Source: an uncultured Bdellovibrio sp.
GTDB taxonomy: Bacteria; Bdellovibrionota; Bdellovibrionia; Bdellovibrionales; Bdellovibrionaceae
NCBI RefSeq assembly: GCF_946478835.1
Contig: NZ_CAMLDV010000187.1
Coordinates: 1 to 6,342, forward strand
Direction of reading: 5' to 3'
DNA: 6,342 bases
Below, piece after piece: positions 5,568 through 6,342 of the stretch. The notes below the pieces were generated by a model that was given only the letters and a program-made list of their open reading frames with translations, was not told where the DNA came from and searched no databases. A program made the translations under genes and the position numbers. Position 1 is the stretch's first letter. Every line of letters begins with the position of its first letter.

Positions 5568-6342
5568 TTAAAGCGGATTGAAGCAAGCCACAGTGTGACC
5601 TGGTTTGATTTCATTCAAAGGTGGTTTGTGATGAGTGCAATCGGCTTTCGCGCGAGTGCAACGATTCACAAACGGACAACCTTTCGGAAGCTCAAAAGGA
5701 GCCGGAACGCTGCCCTCAATTGTTGTCAGGCGTTTTACACGTTCACCAAATTTAGGACGGGAAGAAATCAACGCCGCCGTGTACGGGTGACGAGGATTTA
5801 AAAACAACTCTTGCGTATCGGCTTGTTCGCAAGTTTGACCGCCGTACATCACCATCACTTTGTCAGAGATCTCAGAAATAACTCCCAGATCATGCGTGAT
5901 GAATTGCACCGTCATATTGAATTTTTCTTGAAGATTTTGGATGAGTTCCAAAATTTGTGCTTGGATGGTGACGTCCAAAGCGGTTGTGGGCTCATCCGCA
6001 ATCAAAAACGTCGGATCGCAAGAAAGAGCCATCGCGATCATCGCTCTTTGTCTCATACCGCCGGAAAGTTGGTGAGGGTAGGACTCATAGCGTTCTTCAG
6101 GAGAAGGAATACCCACCAGACGAAGCATTTCAATCGCACGCTCGCGGGATTCTTTCGGAGAGCATTTTTTGTGCTTCATGATCTGTTCATCCATCTGATA
6201 ACCGATGGTCAAAACAGGGTTGAGAGCTGTCATAGGCTCTTGGAAGATCATCGCCATTTCGCCACCGCGAACTTCTTCCATGTCATTTTCAGAAATTTTT
6301 AGAAGATCGCGACCGTTCAAAAGGACTTGACCGTTAGAGATC
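5568..6342 (-). CDS. oppD: Oligopeptide/dipeptide ABC transporter ATP-binding protein OppD (N-terminus outside window)
   Basis: This is the second ATPase subunit. The frame is open to the right edge, so 257 C-terminal residues are seen out of an expected 320-340. The missing part contains the Walker A loop, and its absence here is due to the window edge, not to decay. Visible elements (numbered from the first full codon at the edge) are Q-loop FQEP (33-36), [11 protein letters not shown] just after it, signature LSGGMRQR (92-99), Walker B FLIADEP (112-118), TALD D-loop (120-123) and switch histidine THDLGV (149-154). The LSGGMRQR signature and [10 protein letters not shown] are typical of the D rather than the F subunit. 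The C-terminal oligo_HPY region has [10 protein letters not shown] and four cysteines at about 222, 228, 235 and 253, matching the pattern in OppF. It is the first Opp gene visible. The operon promoter, and any gene further upstream, is outside the window. Confidence 0.96.
   Translation of the reverse strand, partial: ISNGQVLLNGRDLLKISENDMEEVRGGEMAMIFQEPMTALNPVLTIGYQMDEQIMKHKKCSPKESRERAIEMLRLVGIPSPEERYESYPHQLSGGMRQRAMIAMALSCDPTFLIADEPTTALDVTIQAQILELIQNLQEKFNMTVQFITHDLGVISEISDKVMVMYGGQTCEQADTQELFLNPRHPYTAALISSRPKFGERVKRLTTIEGSVPAPFELPKGCPFVNRCTRAKADCTHHKPPLNEIKPGHTVACFNPL

Noticed and set aside
5811..6302. Plus-strand open frame of 163 codons inside oppD
   Set aside because: It is antisense to the intact ATPase domain. 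Its histidine- and arginine-rich, motif-free sequence is typical of a shadow frame.

Overview
The window holds the larger part of an oligopeptide/dipeptide-type (Opp/Dpp) ABC importer operon on the minus strand, plus the 3' end of a periplasmic binding-protein-like gene converging on it from the left. Sequence features suggest a Gram-negative bacterium: the solute-binding protein has a signal peptide with no lipobox cysteine, so it should be free in a periplasm. Mid-range GC, lysine-rich proteins and a neighbour resembling the TIGR02285 binding-protein-like family would fit a predatory bacterium of the Bdellovibrio group. That placement is an impression from sequence style, not a demonstrated result.

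Layout in transcription order, right to left: oppD (ATPase, N-terminus beyond the right edge, 6342-5568), 17 nt gap, oppF (ATPase, 5550-4552), 50 nt gap, oppA (periplasmic binding protein, 4501-2810), 45 nt gap, oppB (permease, 2764-1793), 9 nt gap, oppC (permease, 1783-563). The oppC stop lies inside the tail of the plus-strand gene (1-591), giving a 29 nt convergent overlap. The window is almost wholly coding, no gap exceeds 50 nt, and no RNA gene, insertion sequence, CRISPR array or prophage piece is visible.

The five products make a complete importer. OppA captures peptides in the periplasm, OppB and OppC form the channel, and OppD and OppF bind and hydrolyse ATP. The gene order D-F-A-B-C differs from the familiar A-B-C-D-F. 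The most unusual points are a roughly 80-residue insertion in the first periplasmic loop of OppC with a second small insertion in its next periplasmic loop, and potential RNA hairpins on both sides of oppA, which now sits in the middle of the operon. Otherwise this is an ordinary transport locus. I saw no undescribed multi-gene system here.
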